NCBI GenBank assembly: GCA_946965045.2
Contig: OX337237.1
Coordinates: forward strand, 868,001 to 932,000
From: Epithemia pelagica
Lineage: Eukaryota > Bacillariophyta > Bacillariophyceae > Surirellales > Surirellaceae
Length of the DNA: 64,000 nucleotides
Direction of reading: 5' to 3'
Part shown: in pieces, positions 1-11,087 of the stretch
Layout of the letters: each line of letters opens with the position of its first letter
How positions within the stretch are numbered: position 1 is the stretch's first letter
The notes under the pieces: model-generated
The model's input: only the letters and a program-made list of their open reading frames with translations
What the model was told of the DNA's origin: nothing
Databases searched by the model: none
Position numbers and translations under genes: made by a program

Positions 1-1
1 A

Positions 2-1667
2 TGCCGGGTGGGCGACCATTGGGGATCTCAAGAGGGATATGGCCCGAAACGGTCACGACGTACGTTGTCCTCTTAACGGTCTGATAACGGTTCTCAGCCA
101 TGTTCTGATCTTGGAGGTATGGTTTGGAACAGTATTCTCCAAGCAGGGGTGTGAAGAAGGAAGGCGTATCAGGTCCATGATCGTAAGGTAAATCCAAGAG
201 AAGGTTGAGGTTACAGACAACACGATTGGTATACTTCCCAAAAGCATCATTCGGATTGCCATCATTTTCAACAGTCCTCGAAGAAGGTGCCGTATCTTGC
301 ATGGGATCAAGATACCAATGATTATAGCCAGTCAATTGATTGTCACCGGAGAAAGTAGACATGCGAGAGAGCAGATGTCGAGATATCTCAACTTTCTGTT
401 TACAGTTGTTGTTCTCGAGGCAATCATTAGGGACGGATGTTGCCTTGGTATTGGACACCAAATTAGCAAGATCAGATGTTGGATGATTGACATCAAAATT
501 GGTCACAACTTGTGGAACCAACCGGGTAATCAGATCAAAGAAATTATCTTGATGGTCTTGGGAATCATCTTGAATCATGTCGTCAATCCATGCACGACCA
601 GGGTCGGGATCAGGTTCCGGATCAATGTCAAGAGTATGCGTCTGTTCCATGCATGCAGTTGTTGATGACACATTCTGGGTAGACTTGTTGTACGCAATGA
701 TTACTTGACGACTATTGTCGTTGAGTTTACTCCATAGATTTCTTGGAAGACTGATCTTTGGACGAAGCGAAGATGATTCCTTGGTCTTCACGTTAGTTCT
801 CTTAATCATGCGGTGTTTTTCTTTGGGTGATAGATCTTTGATATCAAAATCTTGATCATATTGAAAGTCGCATTGCTTGGTATGCTTAAGTCGGTTAGAC
901 TTTGGTGCTCGAGTTGCTTGGTTATGATCATATGCGGCATCAAGGAGAAGACGGAAATATGATTGATAACAAAGTGTCTTTGCACCAGACAAGATGTTGA
1001 CTTGTCGTAAATCAGGTACCTTTTCAACGGCTTTCATCAGGAAGGTCATCCAAGTGGAGTGGCCAGGAATGTGATCAAACATTGATCCCAGATTGTCAAG
1101 AAGATGGAATTGGTGTTGAAAGTGGAGAAGAAACTGATAGGTTGTGCCGTGCCATGAATCATCGAGACGAAGATTGGAGATGTAGTTGTTAAGACGTAGC
1201 ACCTCTCTTTTTGCTAAACGAAATGACAAAATGCAACCTTGGTTCAGACGGAGCTTGGTGAAGTCTGCATTGATTCTCCAATGATCATAATTGGCCTTGG
1301 TGAGGTTCAACCAGGTAGAGCGAGGTAAATCAGACTGCTGCAGGGTTGAGGTTTGTTCTCGTGACCAATGTGCTAGGATCTTCAGTTGATGCCTTGTATA
1401 TGTCTTCAGGTCCATGGTCTTGTTCCCATACTTGTATTGTCCAAGGTCCTTGATATTCTTTTCTGGATTGACTGCAAGATAGTCGATGACATTCATAATG
1501 TGTTCGAAACCACTATGTTTTATCCATTGATGAAGGGCTTGAGCTTGTTCTTCATCACATTCAAATAGATGCTGGGTGATATGATTGAACACTTGTGTAT
1601 CTGATATGTCAGGCGGTACTGAGTCGTCAGAAGGAAGAGAAGGTGTCTTGGGGTATGTTGGATCCAT
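2..1667 (-). pseudogene. Internally deleted Copia gag-pol of E1 (frame stays open)
   Basis: Starting at the ATG at 1667 (MDPTYPKTPS, matching MDPQSPKTPT of E3), I read about 555 codons without a stop to the window edge. Compared with the 1895-residue E3 polyprotein, one block is missing in gag (after the residues WRINADF, rejoining at LAKREVLRL), one covers the protease with its DRGA site, and one covers the start of the integrase (GPDTPSFF joined to LLGEYCSKPY). The integrase Glu region, AENRYQTVKR, remains. All joints keep the frame. Protease and the first two integrase Asp residues are lost, so the product cannot be a working polyprotein. It may be a trans-mobilised defective copy. Confidence 0.8.
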
Positions 1668-1836
1668 GGTAGTATATGGTTGGTTCGTTGTTTATTTAAT
1701 GTGTGGTGTGATCTGAACCCGGATGTACCACGTGTGTGCCACGTATGTAAGTACCCGGATGTGTGTTGTGCTTGGAACCCGGATGTGAGGGTCTCGGTTT
1801 TGTCTCTGGTTTGTCGTGGAAACTACTTAAAGTTAC

Positions 1837-2157
1837 TTATCCTTGGTCACTTCCAGACTCGTTGCGGTGATCGAGTTGAACCGGGGAGTCAGGAATAGTG
1901 GTAGCTTCCTCGTCTTGCTCGTAGTCCTCAACAAAGTACTGGTCAGGTGAGTATTGGGAAGGTAGTTGCACGGAGTCCTGGTCCAGCTTGAGGTCCTGGA
2001 ATAGGAGAGGGTTGGTGACCCTAGCCTCAGCCAGGCTGGCCCTGTTGTTGGGTTGGGTAGTTTTGTCCTCTAACTCTTGTTTGTTGGGGTAGCTCAATCT
2101 GTAATGGGTGTAGATGGGTAAGTAAAGTATCCAATGCAACTGCAGGGCAATGAGCAT
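1837..2157 (-). CDS. Short leader ORF of element E1, probably a decayed version of the E3 leader ORF
   Basis: This 106-residue frame begins 15 bp after the end of the E1 LTR and ends about 170 bp before the gag-pol start at 1667, the same place as the 259-residue leader ORF of the E3 element. Nucleotides near its start resemble the start of the E3 ORF (GGATACT), although the E3 ATG is TTG here and the frame differs. Both proteins end in an acidic Gly-Ser-Asp tail. No domain is recognised. It could be a frameshifted, shortened remnant or a real small protein; position is the stronger evidence, sequence similarity is limited. Confidence 0.4.
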   Translation of the reverse strand: MLIALQLHWILYLPIYTHYRLSYPNKQELEDKTTQPNNRASLAEARVTNPLLFQDLKLDQDSVQLPSQYSPDQYFVEDYEQDEEATTIPDSPVQLDHRNESGSDQG

Positions 2158-2171
2158 TGAGACTGTTAATC

Positions 2172-2928
2172 TAGCAGAACTCTCATTGAGAATTCAGAAG
2201 GGTAATAGGTAGTTGGGTAAAAGGCTCGCTGAGCCGACAATCGAATCACCAACCGATACAACAATCCTCCACGGGTCAGAGAAGAGTTGCAAGTCAAAGT
2301 CCGCCGTGGGTGGGGGCATTCGGTCCACTGATAAGAGGTTAGTCTTAAGATGAGTGTTAAAATGGTGATATTAATGATTGTGAGATGATTACTAACTAAG
2401 GTGTTTGATGAAGGTCGAGGTCCTGGCTCTTGTATACAGCCATGGATCTGGTGTGATAGGTCCTCAAATGGTTGGAGTAGACCTGCATTGTTGTATTGAA
2501 AGTATATGCAGTTGTATATCATATACCAATACCAACAGCTCTTGCTTTGTTGTGATATAGGTAGTTTTCTTGGCGCGTTGTTGATTGCATTCTTGGAATT
2601 GTGGGAAAGGAAATATGGTCTCGCGTGATCGTGATTCGTGCTTTGATTACTTAGGTCGTTGAGGTAAGTCGTGGAGGTGCTCACTCGGATCGTGATTGCG
2701 CGCGCTTGAGAATATTGGGCGCGCACGTGATGGGCCATAGTCAATATCCGAGCGGTCGCCGATAGCGCGTGCATTGCGAGCATGCCTTGGCCAAAATTAT
2801 AGGTCCGCGAGCATGCCGTCATTCTTTTCTCACTTTTACACAAATGTCATCGGATGCCATAAAATACTAGCATCAGTCGATGTGTTGTAGATTCCACCAC
2901 CACCTAGTTAAAGGTGAGAATCCTAACA
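2172..2928 (-). repeat. 5' LTR of element E1 (757 bp, diverged)
   Basis: In element orientation it starts TGTTAGGATTCTCACC and ends just before GATTAACAGTCTCAA, the sequence that also follows the LTR of the E3 element. It shares patches with the E3 LTR, including the region around GTGAGAA and the block before a GTTG/CTGTTG motif, but lacks the three short palindromes present in E3. A long chance frame spans 2166-2843 on the minus strand; it is treated as LTR sequence and not as a gene. Confidence 0.82.
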
Positions 2929-4041
2929 CACTGTCGTCAGAATCGGAATCGTCATCCGATATCTTACCTGTTGGCAGTAGCTTCTGTCCAATATAGGACG
3001 AGTAGTTGATCGCTCCCTTGGTGGCCAGCAGAAATGGATCCGGTAGGCAGGAACGGTCCAAGTGAAACGTTCCTTTGGCAACCTTGATTTGTTCCCAATC
3101 GAGGTTTTGTTTTAGTACTGGCAGTGGATACTTTGGGGAGTCCAAGCCTCTCAAATGCTCCACCAGCTTGATCCACGTCACGGCCGCCACATCTCTTGTT
3201 TGTCCCACGGCAAGGGTAAAGTCCTCCAATACGTCATGCTGCTCACGAGTATCCAGCAACGAACCCGCCATGTCCTGGACAAAGCCACTCAAAATACCAA
3301 TGCCCTCTTGGACTTGGTCTCGTGTACAGGTCGAGCGTACAAACTGTAACGTTTGTGCGGCCGCATAAGTTGCGTCCTCTCCGCAGGGAAGGACCATGGC
3401 ATCATACGGAGTCGTCCCATTCCAGGCCTTGATTTGCGACAATGGCAAGAGCGGTACAAGAATGAGGGATGGAGGGGTTGCGTCCTCCATTAATGATTTG
3501 TGGAGAAACAAGTGGATCTTGTTGTATTTGCTGTGTTTCAGTCCGGAATGCCGAATTCTCCGATCCCGACCGTGCATCCCATTGAGCAATTTGCGACGCT
3601 TGGTGGAGTCTTGCAAAAGAACCCAGTGGCAGCCTGTGACAATTGGAAATACGCCGCATGGCAAACCGGTGCGGTGGATACCAAATGAGCTGTCTCTCCC
3701 ACTTCGTTCCACAGGAAATCGACGGCCGTTACTATTTGATGTGTGTGCGTGGTATCGGACCGTTCATCAGCAGTCTGGGAGGAGAATTCTGGCGCCGATT
3801 CCAACAGTGTTTCGTCGACCGTCCTGGGATACAGGGCCCTCCCTTGATCAAGGCTTCTCCGAATGACGGGAAACGGCAGAGAGGCCGCCTCAATGGGAAA
3901 CAGTTTCTCCGTGTCACAAAGGGCCTCGAAAACGGTAAAAAACTCGCCATGACTCCTTGCTAGGACTTTCTCGGAGGGAAGCGAGTGGCGGAATTCTTGA
4001 TTCTCTTGGCGAATATGATGCCGAAAGGAACGTGTGCTCAT
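2873..4041 (-). pseudogene. Uncharacterised family gene copy A, 3' end replaced by LTR sequence and frame broken
   Basis: Two overlapping minus-strand frames make one gene. The first runs from ATG 4041 (MSTRSFRHHI) to about 3680, the second from about 3690 to the stop at 2873. The second contains GCHWVLLQDSTKR, matching GCNWVIFPIQTRK in the intact paralogue at 11088-12725, and PDPFLLATKGAINY, matching PDPIVVAAKGANNF. The frame change near 3690 could be an indel or a tiny intron (about 48 bp from GTATCC to CACAG). The Asp/Ser tail DDDSDSDDS runs directly into the E1 LTR at 2928, so the last residues and the stop are retrotransposon sequence. The N-terminal part has no clear match in the paralogues. 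Function unknown. Confidence 0.6.
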
Positions 4042-4551
4042 AGTAGTAGTAGTATTGACGTGTAGGAAGACTTGGATGGAGGAGGATAGTCTGTATGGGG
4101 TATTACCGCGTTGAGGAAACGTTGTGGTTGCTATACCGTAATGCGGCGTTCCAGTTGTCATCAGTTGTTCTCTGCGGTTCGGGGACCGCTGTGATTTTCG
4201 AGAGAATGTGCGGCCGTCCCCATTTTGACGGGTACCCAAAAACCCAAACCGACTGTGGATTGTGGCAAGGGCTTTGAACCCGGAAATTTGACGTCAATGT
4301 GACGTCAAGTCGGTTAAGATTTTTAACTCCCCCTCCCAGCGGGGGTGAGTCACGAAAACGAAAATTAGTGATTCGATACTTCACTCGAAAGACTATTTAC
4401 ATCGAATTCATGACACATATGCGACCAAAATGTTTGCCGCGGGGGATTAGACACAGGCCACGCATCGGAAAACACACACCTCTTCCTTTTCGGTTGTCCA
4501 ACAGACCTGCATGAAAGAGATGGAACAAGAGAAGAACCGAGAGCAACGAGA
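4042..4551. other. Intergenic region between divergent genes
   Basis: It separates copy A (minus) from the exonuclease gene (plus) and would hold both promoters. It contains the direct pair TTTGACGTCAATGTGACGTCAAG near 4287 (two TGACGTCA-like CRE/bZIP-type sites), which is suggestive only. Small frames here are chance. Confidence 0.4.
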
Positions 4552-6855
4552 TTGAACAACCGAGAGCAAGACAAGACAAGAGAAACGTGTTACATCGCCC
4601 ATCTCAGCGACTGGAAAGTCCACAGAGAACGTGTGTGGTGTTCCACAACCACAACAACCACAACACTTCTGGTTGGGAGAATGGAAGCTCTCGCAGCAGC
4701 AGCGCCCAGGAACCAAGAACCCAACCACCACCTCCACAACCACCACAACCCAACCACCACCACCAAGACAATGACCACCATGGACCATGATGATCGGTGG
4801 ACCAAACAAGACAAGGGTCGATACAAAAAGTTGCGCAAACGAGGGAGCACCGTCGCAACCCATCAAAGTGTCAGTGGTTTCGTGTCGGTCCACGAGTGGT
4901 ATGAATGGCACACCTTGGTGACGCGTCGTCGACGGCAGTGTGGTCCACCATTACAAGAGCAACCAAAACAAGACGACCCTGGCACTGCCACAACTACCAC
5001 TACAGCAGATGACGACGTTGTGGCTCCCCACTTTTATTGGAGACGGGGTTCTTGTCCCGAAGGACGCCTGGTCGAAGGATCGCATCATCGAGATATTTTG
5101 TTTAGTCTCGCCATGCCAACATCCACCATCACACCACCCGAGAACAAGGGTACCACCCAATTGGCAGCCGGAACCAAACGATCGCACCACCAAGCTTCCT
5201 CCTCGTCCTCGTCGTCGTCTATGATGCGATACAAGAGTCTTCCGTCCTGGTTGTGTTTGCACAATCCTGTCAGTGTCGCAAGTGTCGTGGTAGTAGAAGT
5301 CCATACCACGACACGAGCCCTTCACCAATCGCTCGTGCAAGAGCTATCCACCCTCGTGGCTTGCAACAACAACAACCACCACACGAACAAGAACCACAAG
5401 AATGAGCATAACCGTTGCAAGCGATCCTCTCTCGTGGTACCCACGGCCTGGTTTGCCAAGGGTCACTCGGCACGATGCATTACCGATGCTCTCTTGTTTG
5501 CCTCACCCGAACGCGACAAACCAAAGAATTCCAAAAAACCCAAGAAACAACCAGCAAAGATGACTCCCAACACAACCTTGACAGACATTGTGACAAAAGT
5601 TCAAACGCTTGTCTTGTCTCCCGAGGATTTGGTGCGGGCCAAGCATCCACAGCAACCAGATCCAAATGACGAGGATTGGATTGTCTCGGTGGCTCCTCCT
5701 CCGCCACAACAACAACAACAACAGTCACACAACGACGACAACAACAATAGCAGCAATAGCAACACTGCACGCCCAACACAACCCAAACTCTTTGCCTTGG
5801 ATTGTGAAATGGTGGAAACGACCGAGGGTCGGGCCTTGGCACGCTTTACCCTGATCGAGGCCATTGGATATAGTCCCAAGAAACAACAACAACAAGTCAC
5901 GACACGGGTCGCCTTGGATACCCTGGTGCAACCGCAGCATACCATTACCAATTATGTTACGCACATTAGTGGTATTTCCCCGCATGTCTTGGAACAAGGA
6001 CCGACCATGACCTTGTCGCAAGTCCAAGCCTACATTGCCTCGCACATTTTTAGCCACGATATTCTCGTGGGACATTCCCTCGAAAATGATTTGCGCGTCT
6101 GTCAGTGGATTCATCCCACCTGTGTTGATACGGCCCTGGTCTTTGCCCATTCATCCTTCAAGTATTCCCTCCGTCATTTGACGCGTGTCTTGTTGCACCG
6201 TGTCATTCAAAGTCCCCATGAACCGCATTGCAGTCGACAAGATGCCCAAGCGAGTTTGGACTTGGCCGTGGGTCGAGCGATGCACGGCACCGACTTTGGT
6301 CTCCCCAATACCAAGAGTACCAATCAATGGAAGGCCTTGACCCGACGCAGCAATAATGGCAATGACAATGCCGCCGTGGCTATTGGACCCTCGGCCTGGT
6401 TGGAAAAGTACATGACGTGTCAGGCCACTCCGGCTCATGCCTTGTCCATGGAAACTGTGATGGATTCCACCACGGCGCGGGCCGTCCTGTCCTTTGTCGC
6501 CAACAAACAAAGGAAACAAAAGAAGCGATCTCCCTTGGCTTGGACGCACTATCGTGTTTCCAATGACTCGGAACAAGCCGCCTGTTGTCAAGTCTTGCAA
6601 AAAGTCGTGGACCAAACCGCGGAGGTTAGTGATACCGTCCTGTTGGTCGCTCTCCAATGTGGATATGCCCATGTCGCTCAAGAACAAGAACGACGACGCA
6701 TTCTACGCAATCCCACTACCACCTTGACCTGGACGGATGCCGACGAACAAGCCTTGATCGAATCCGTGGAAACCTGCCGACTTGGACATGTTGTGTGGGT
6801 CGGGGGCGGAGGCCAAACCAAAGCCGCCAGCAAGACGACGACGAGTTCCGGATGA
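4552..6855 (+). CDS. REX1/REXO-type DEDDh 3'-5' RNA exonuclease
   Basis: The exonuclease fold lies in residues about 412-580 of a 767-residue frame. Exo I is ALDCEMVET (catalytic Asp417 and Glu419), Exo II is GHSLENDLR (about 506-514), and Exo III is HCSRQDAQASLDLA (about 559-572, with His and Asp). This arrangement, with ISGISPHVLEQGP between Exo I and II, is that of REX1/REX3/REX4 nucleases, which trim the 3' ends of rRNA, tRNA and snRNA precursors, usually in the nucleus. The first 400 residues are low in complexity (Thr, Ser, Gln, Asn, His) around a more ordered block (WLCLHNPVSV to LLFASPE) that may match the less conserved N-terminal region of REX1. The true start is uncertain; ATG at 4681 is an alternative. 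It is intronless. Confidence 0.85.
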   Translation: MNNREQDKTRETCYIAHLSDWKVHRERVWCSTTTTTTTLLVGRMEALAAAAPRNQEPNHHLHNHHNPTTTTKTMTTMDHDDRWTKQDKGRYKKLRKRGSTVATHQSVSGFVSVHEWYEWHTLVTRRRRQCGPPLQEQPKQDDPGTATTTTTADDDVVAPHFYWRRGSCPEGRLVEGSHHRDILFSLAMPTSTITPPENKGTTQLAAGTKRSHHQASSSSSSSSMMRYKSLPSWLCLHNPVSVASVVVVEVHTTTRALHQSLVQELSTLVACNNNNHHTNKNHKNEHNRCKRSSLVVPTAWFAKGHSARCITDALLFASPERDKPKNSKKPKKQPAKMTPNTTLTDIVTKVQTLVLSPEDLVRAKHPQQPDPNDEDWIVSVAPPPPQQQQQQSHNDDNNNSSNSNTARPTQPKLFALDCEMVETTEGRALARFTLIEAIGYSPKKQQQQVTTRVALDTLVQPQHTITNYVTHISGISPHVLEQGPTMTLSQVQAYIASHIFSHDILVGHSLENDLRVCQWIHPTCVDTALVFAHSSFKYSLRHLTRVLLHRVIQSPHEPHCSRQDAQASLDLAVGRAMHGTDFGLPNTKSTNQWKALTRRSNNGNDNAAVAIGPSAWLEKYMTCQATPAHALSMETVMDSTTARAVLSFVANKQRKQKKRSPLAWTHYRVSNDSEQAACCQVLQKVVDQTAEVSDTVLLVALQCGYAHVAQEQERRRILRNPTTTLTWTDADEQALIESVETCRLGHVVWVGGGGQTKAASKTTTSSG

Positions 6856-7514
6856 GACAAGGAATGGTTTCCGATAATGCATGGGCGACAAATGATTGGG
6901 GCCTCATTGGGGCACAGCTGGCATGGATGTTTCATGTCCACAAAAGTCCGCTTTGTCCCGACAGGAGGACCCAAAGAGTGAGGACGATCCCAAAACGGGG
7001 CCCTCTCGTAGAGGGGTTCTCCACATCACGAAAAGAAAAGTCCTAGGAGTATAGGGTCTATTGGAACGCTGCCGTGCGGAGTGAGTCGACCGACGCGCCG
7101 GGCCTAACAAAGGCGAGGACTAACACAAATTGAATATTGTGGGTGAATTTTCCGGAATGTAGGAAGCCACAACACGTACTCAAATTGTATATTATGATGG
7201 CTTCTTGTCCTGGCATATTTTTAGGCTATGAAGGGGAATGAAAGGGAGAAAAAAGAAGGAATCCACTTCCTTTCATCAGTCCTTTCATTTTCATTTCCTT
7301 CTCGAACTGCTCTATGGCATCACCAGAATTCTCAAACAGTTTTTTTTTTCAGATTTCTTGCATTGCGCGCTCTTGATTTACTTGTTGTTGCCCGGTCGTG
7401 GTGATAGGTTGCGTTTCTGCACGACTTGTATTCATAGCCAGCAGAATGTGACTACGATATCATTTATGTCGTCTATGCCCGTTGGGCAAAACAAGCGACT
7501 GAAGTTGCGAGTTC
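6856..7514. other. Intergenic region
   Basis: No gene supported. From about 7410 the sequence resembles the stretch near 10745 (GCGTTTCTGCACGACTT), so it is the 3' flank of a paralogue copied along with the gene tail. A plus-strand frame at 7238-7810 runs antisense through that tail and is a shadow. Confidence 0.45.
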
Positions 7515-8927
7515 TCAATTCCATATCGAACAGGATATACCGTCGGATTCATTGTTGCCTCCGTTGTCGTGTAGCAGAGGAGTCGTCACGACAACAACCG
7601 CCCCAACAAAATTCTTGTACCGCGCCACAGACGTTACTGGTACTGCATCTCGATTATCTAAATCATGGCTTGTCAAAGATGATGAATCAGATTCGCAGTC
7701 GTAATCGGAATCATCGCTGGAGTCGTAATCGGAATCATCGCTATCAACAGCCTTGCACCCGCCCGTCAACAGTCTTATGCCCCTTTGACGGAAATTATTG
7801 GCGCCTTTAGCAGCAACCACAATAGGATCGGGAGCAGGCTGTTGGTGAATACGAACTTTCAAAACATGCTTGCCCTCCTCACCAAAATGGTTTGTCGCTG
7901 GTGGGCGAGGGACGGCCATCCCATGACTCTCAAGGTGACCACAAAGGTCTTTCATGCCCTCGACGATATCTTTGTGATTTTGACATGATGTCGTCCCTGC
8001 TCTCGACGAAACAACTTGTGTTTTGATGGTCTCGTCTAGATCGAGGATTTGCGGACCCCCCGTAACTCGTGTATGCAGGTCGGCTAGCGCGAGGCCCATC
8101 TCTTTCAAGCCTTGGGCTACTGTTTTGAGGTCTTGTACACTACAAACTTTGATTCCCTGTTCCTGTTCATCAGGTCCTTCAGGTTGATAACCAAGTCCGA
8201 GACGGCGACTCAAGACCTGCTCGGCCTGTTCTTGAGACTCCTTAGATTTTCTATCCTTCCACACAAAACGGTTGCCACTGCATATGTCACTTTCTTTTCT
8301 CTGGCCAACGAAAATGGCAAGTTCATAGGCCTCGCCCTTCTACTCCAGCATCTGTTGCTTTGTTTGGATCGGAAAAATAACCCAATTGCAACCAATATCG
8401 TAGTACTCGGCGTGGGGGCTTGGAACATATAAGATGTTTCGTACGTTACTTCTCATGCCACCCATCCCATTCCTTACACCGTTTGTCATGACAATCAGTG
8501 CTTTGTAGAGCTTCTTCTTCAATTCTGCTTTCTCCGCAGGGTCATTCTCGGCTTCGATTTTCCGTAACTGATCGTCAAACTTCTCCACTCTCCCAATCAT
8601 CCATAGGTAAACAAGAGCCCACCATGCACCAAATGGGGCGGAATCACATCCTTGGTTTGCCCTGTGGCCTTTCGTTCCGGGGATGATGCATTTCCTTCGT
8701 TGATTCTTTTCAACGGTATGACTGCTGGCCCCCAATGCAGATAGAGACGTATTTTCTGGTTCTATGGTTCCGTCTAAGGCTGTCTCAAGCGATTCAACTT
8801 GTTCACGGTAAAAAAGGCGTCCAGACTGACGCATGAATTGGTTCGCCTTACCCCGAATATCCGTCATGCTCTTCCGTTCAAAGTCATCCGCAGGAAATAT
8901 TTCGGACGCTTTAGCATACCGAGGGAC
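7515..8927 (-). pseudogene. Uncharacterised family gene copy B, truncated at the 5' end and with a nonsense mutation
   Basis: The reading frame matches copy C (11088-12725) from RYAKASEIF (C: RYFAKASEIF) to the C-terminal SCSIWN (C: SCVTWN). The coiled-coil N-terminus of about 80 residues is absent: similarity stops near 8925, where an LRR pseudogene on the other strand begins. One TAG at 8340-8342 splits the frame; the paralogue has TGG (Trp) there (MLEWDG), so this is a single-base nonsense change, and the frame resumes with YELAIFVG. The C-terminal region has Asp/Ser repeats (SDYDSSDDSDYD) and a Val-rich stretch. No known domain is recognised. The two losses together indicate a pseudogene. 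Confidence 0.72.
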
Positions 8928-8939
8928 CACCGTCGTGTG

Positions 8940-10720
8940 GATTTAAATACCAAACTGGAACAACTCTCTCCTACCGATGCAAAAGTAGTATCTGTCCCAG
9001 ATATCGAAGCAGAACAAGGAACGCACGTCCAAGACAAGAAACGCAGTACGAGCAGCGAGAAAGACGCTGGCCGCAAGAGGAGCAATCATGATTCTTCTCT
9101 CGTACAACCGGAACCGAAGCAGGGATCCTCCGTTATTCTGGCAGATGAGCTCCAACCAGAGTCACTTCCAGTCGTGTTGGAATTGGACAAGACTGATAAA
9201 AGCATCCTTGATAGGGCCAACATGAGTGTCACTGGTAATCGGTGGTCCAATGACCGCGAACGTGACACCACCACATCCACGGAGCTACACGCTTCTGGAA
9301 CGACAAATTCCGTGGCAACCACTGATTTTTCCCAAGGATCGCAACCAGCAACTCTGGAGCCAGGAGCCTTTTCGTATTCGCTCAATCACGGTCAACACGG
9401 ACAGCGACGGCTTCCCATTCGTGATTATCAACGAAAAAGTGCATCGGGCAATAGTATTCGTCGTCCAGCGTCACATGCTAGTAGTCTCCGGGACGATTTT
9501 CTCACTTCGTCTTCGGATGACGAGGAAGAAATGGATTCTCAACAAGACCCATTGACTGCCAATCAGTACTTTGACAACTCCGCTCCGATTGCTGCCACGT
9601 TGGTGGACGACGAACTTACCAACAATCGTCGCCGTCAGGAACCTAACATGTCCTTGGTCAATGATACGCATTTGCCGCCATTGGTCGATGCACGAACGCT
9701 CTCTGATCGGAAGGGTCGTCCAAATGAAACTGGAGGCTTGGGAGACAATGGTCCGGGCGACGAGGTGACCATACAGCATCCTCAGGCATCGGACGAGCCA
9801 CGACGACTGTGCAAAAATGTTCCAATAAGTATATGAGTTGTTCTGGCCATCCAATCGATTGTACTGGCCATTGTCGTAGTGACAGCGGTGGTGGTGGTAG
9901 TTCTTGTGACTACTGGTGGTAGTAGTGGAAGTGGGGAGGATGGTCAAGTCACGGTCGATGGAACAGAACAACCGGTCATTTCGCCCGTGCCTACAGTGGA
10001 TCCAACGCCGATTTTTCTCACCAGTAAAATACCATCCTCAAGTCCCGAGCCTTCCTATTCGGCTGTGCCCAGTGCATTGCCGTCGACCAGTGGGGTACCC
10101 TCAACGTTGCCTTCCACTTCCTCTGAACCCTCTCTATCGCCCACTCGATAACTTTAGGGCATGCAAGTAATGTTGCGCACCAATTTCCCAGAAGTGTTTG
10201 AACAAGAAGACAAGGTAGCATTAGCCTTTAATGACGAGTCCGCGTACTGGATGAGAGCGCTATGCTTTGTGGAGGAGGCATCTTCAGATATGGAGGAATG
10301 GAGAATAGTGCAACGGTATATGATTGACATGCATCTAATGCCACCAACGGTGTTCGACCCACAAACAACGGGTGGGACAATGTACGGTGGCTTGGGGAAA
10401 TGACACAGTTGCGTGAACTCAGTCTTTCTAGAACCGGGTTTTGGCAATGATCGGGGATTGCCACTTGAGTTCGGAAGTTTGACCAACCTTGTTGCACTCG
10501 ACCTGTCGTATTCCCTGTTTATGGGTCCTTTCACTGCCACTGTGATTTTCAAAGATCTAACCAAGCTCGAGAATGTCTTGCTGTCAGGACTGAACCTGTC
10601 CAATGCAACAACCATTTTTGGCATTCTACCGTCGCTACCAAACCTCACTGATCTGTGTTTGAGTGATATTTTTTTTGAGAGTGCGTTATCATTGATTGCA
10701 AGAATCATTCTAGACGACAT
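8940..10720 (+). pseudogene. Broken LRR membrane-protein gene (paralogue of 17317-20484)
   Basis: Matches the second LRR gene along most of its length: EPKQG.SVILAD, GAFSYSLNHGQHG.RRLPIRDYQRKS, NDTHL.PLVDA, a Val-rich membrane segment, the Pro-Ser linker, LRTNFPEVFEQEDK and LRR units such as LPLEFGSLTNLVALDLSYSLF. Lesions: TGA at 9834-9836 where the paralogue has TGG; TAA and TAG just after SPTR (about 10149-10157) where the paralogue reads Ser-Val-Ser; a loss of several hundred bases between the Met-rich block and the first LRRs; and a one-base deletion followed by a one-base insertion near 10400-10440. The LRR array stops at about 10720, where sequence from another gene family begins. The 5' end is also cut, at about 8940. 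Confidence 0.78.
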
Positions 10721-10783
10721 TCTTTGTGCTACCAGGAAATCCGCGTCTGCGTTTCTGCACGACTTTTGTATTCGTAGCCAGTC

Positions 10784-11032
10784 TCAATTCCATGTCGAAC
10801 AGGAAATACTGTCGGGTTCATTGTTGCCTTCGTTGTCGTGTAGGCCAGGAGTCACGACAACAACCGCCCCAACAAAATTCTTGTACGGCACCACAGGCGT
10901 CACTGGTACGGCGTCTCCATTTTCTAAATCATGGCTTGTCAAAGATGATGAATCAGATTCGTAGTCGTTATCGGAATCATCGCTGGAGTCGTAATCGGAA
11001 TCATCGCTATCAACAGCCTTGCACCCCGTCAA
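10784..11032 (-). pseudogene. Isolated C-terminal tail of the uncharacterised family
   Basis: An 82-codon frame whose Asp/Ser repeats and final part (KNFVGAVVVVTPGLHDNEGNN, ending SISCSTWN) match the last 80 residues of copy B at 7515-7760. Nothing of the upstream gene body is present, and the 3' flank (10745-10783) matches that of copy B. It is a duplicated gene end lying between the LRR pseudogene and copy C. Confidence 0.7.
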
Positions 11033-11087
11033 CAGTCTCTTTACCTTGGAGTCTCATTTCAATACGGCGAATTATACTGCGAGTTCT

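Larger units (their letters stand above)
1..2928 (-). mobile_element. Copia LTR retrotransposon E1, 5' part, internally deleted (runs off the window)
   Basis: Read on the minus strand this is an LTR (2928 to 2172), a leader and a gag-pol frame that is still open at the window edge. Gag, leader and LTR resemble those of the complete element at 34352-42735: both LTRs begin TGTTAG, both are followed by GATTAACAGTCTCAA, and both coding frames begin MDP. E1 lacks large internal blocks of gag, protease and integrase, so it is non-autonomous. Its 3' half and 3' LTR lie outside the window, so the target duplication cannot be checked; the bases just outside the 5' end are CAGTG in element orientation. 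Confidence 0.88.

Noticed and set aside
2166-2843. 225-codon minus-strand frame
   Set aside because: It lies wholly in the E1 LTR and resembles LTR nucleotides of E3, so it is a chance frame.
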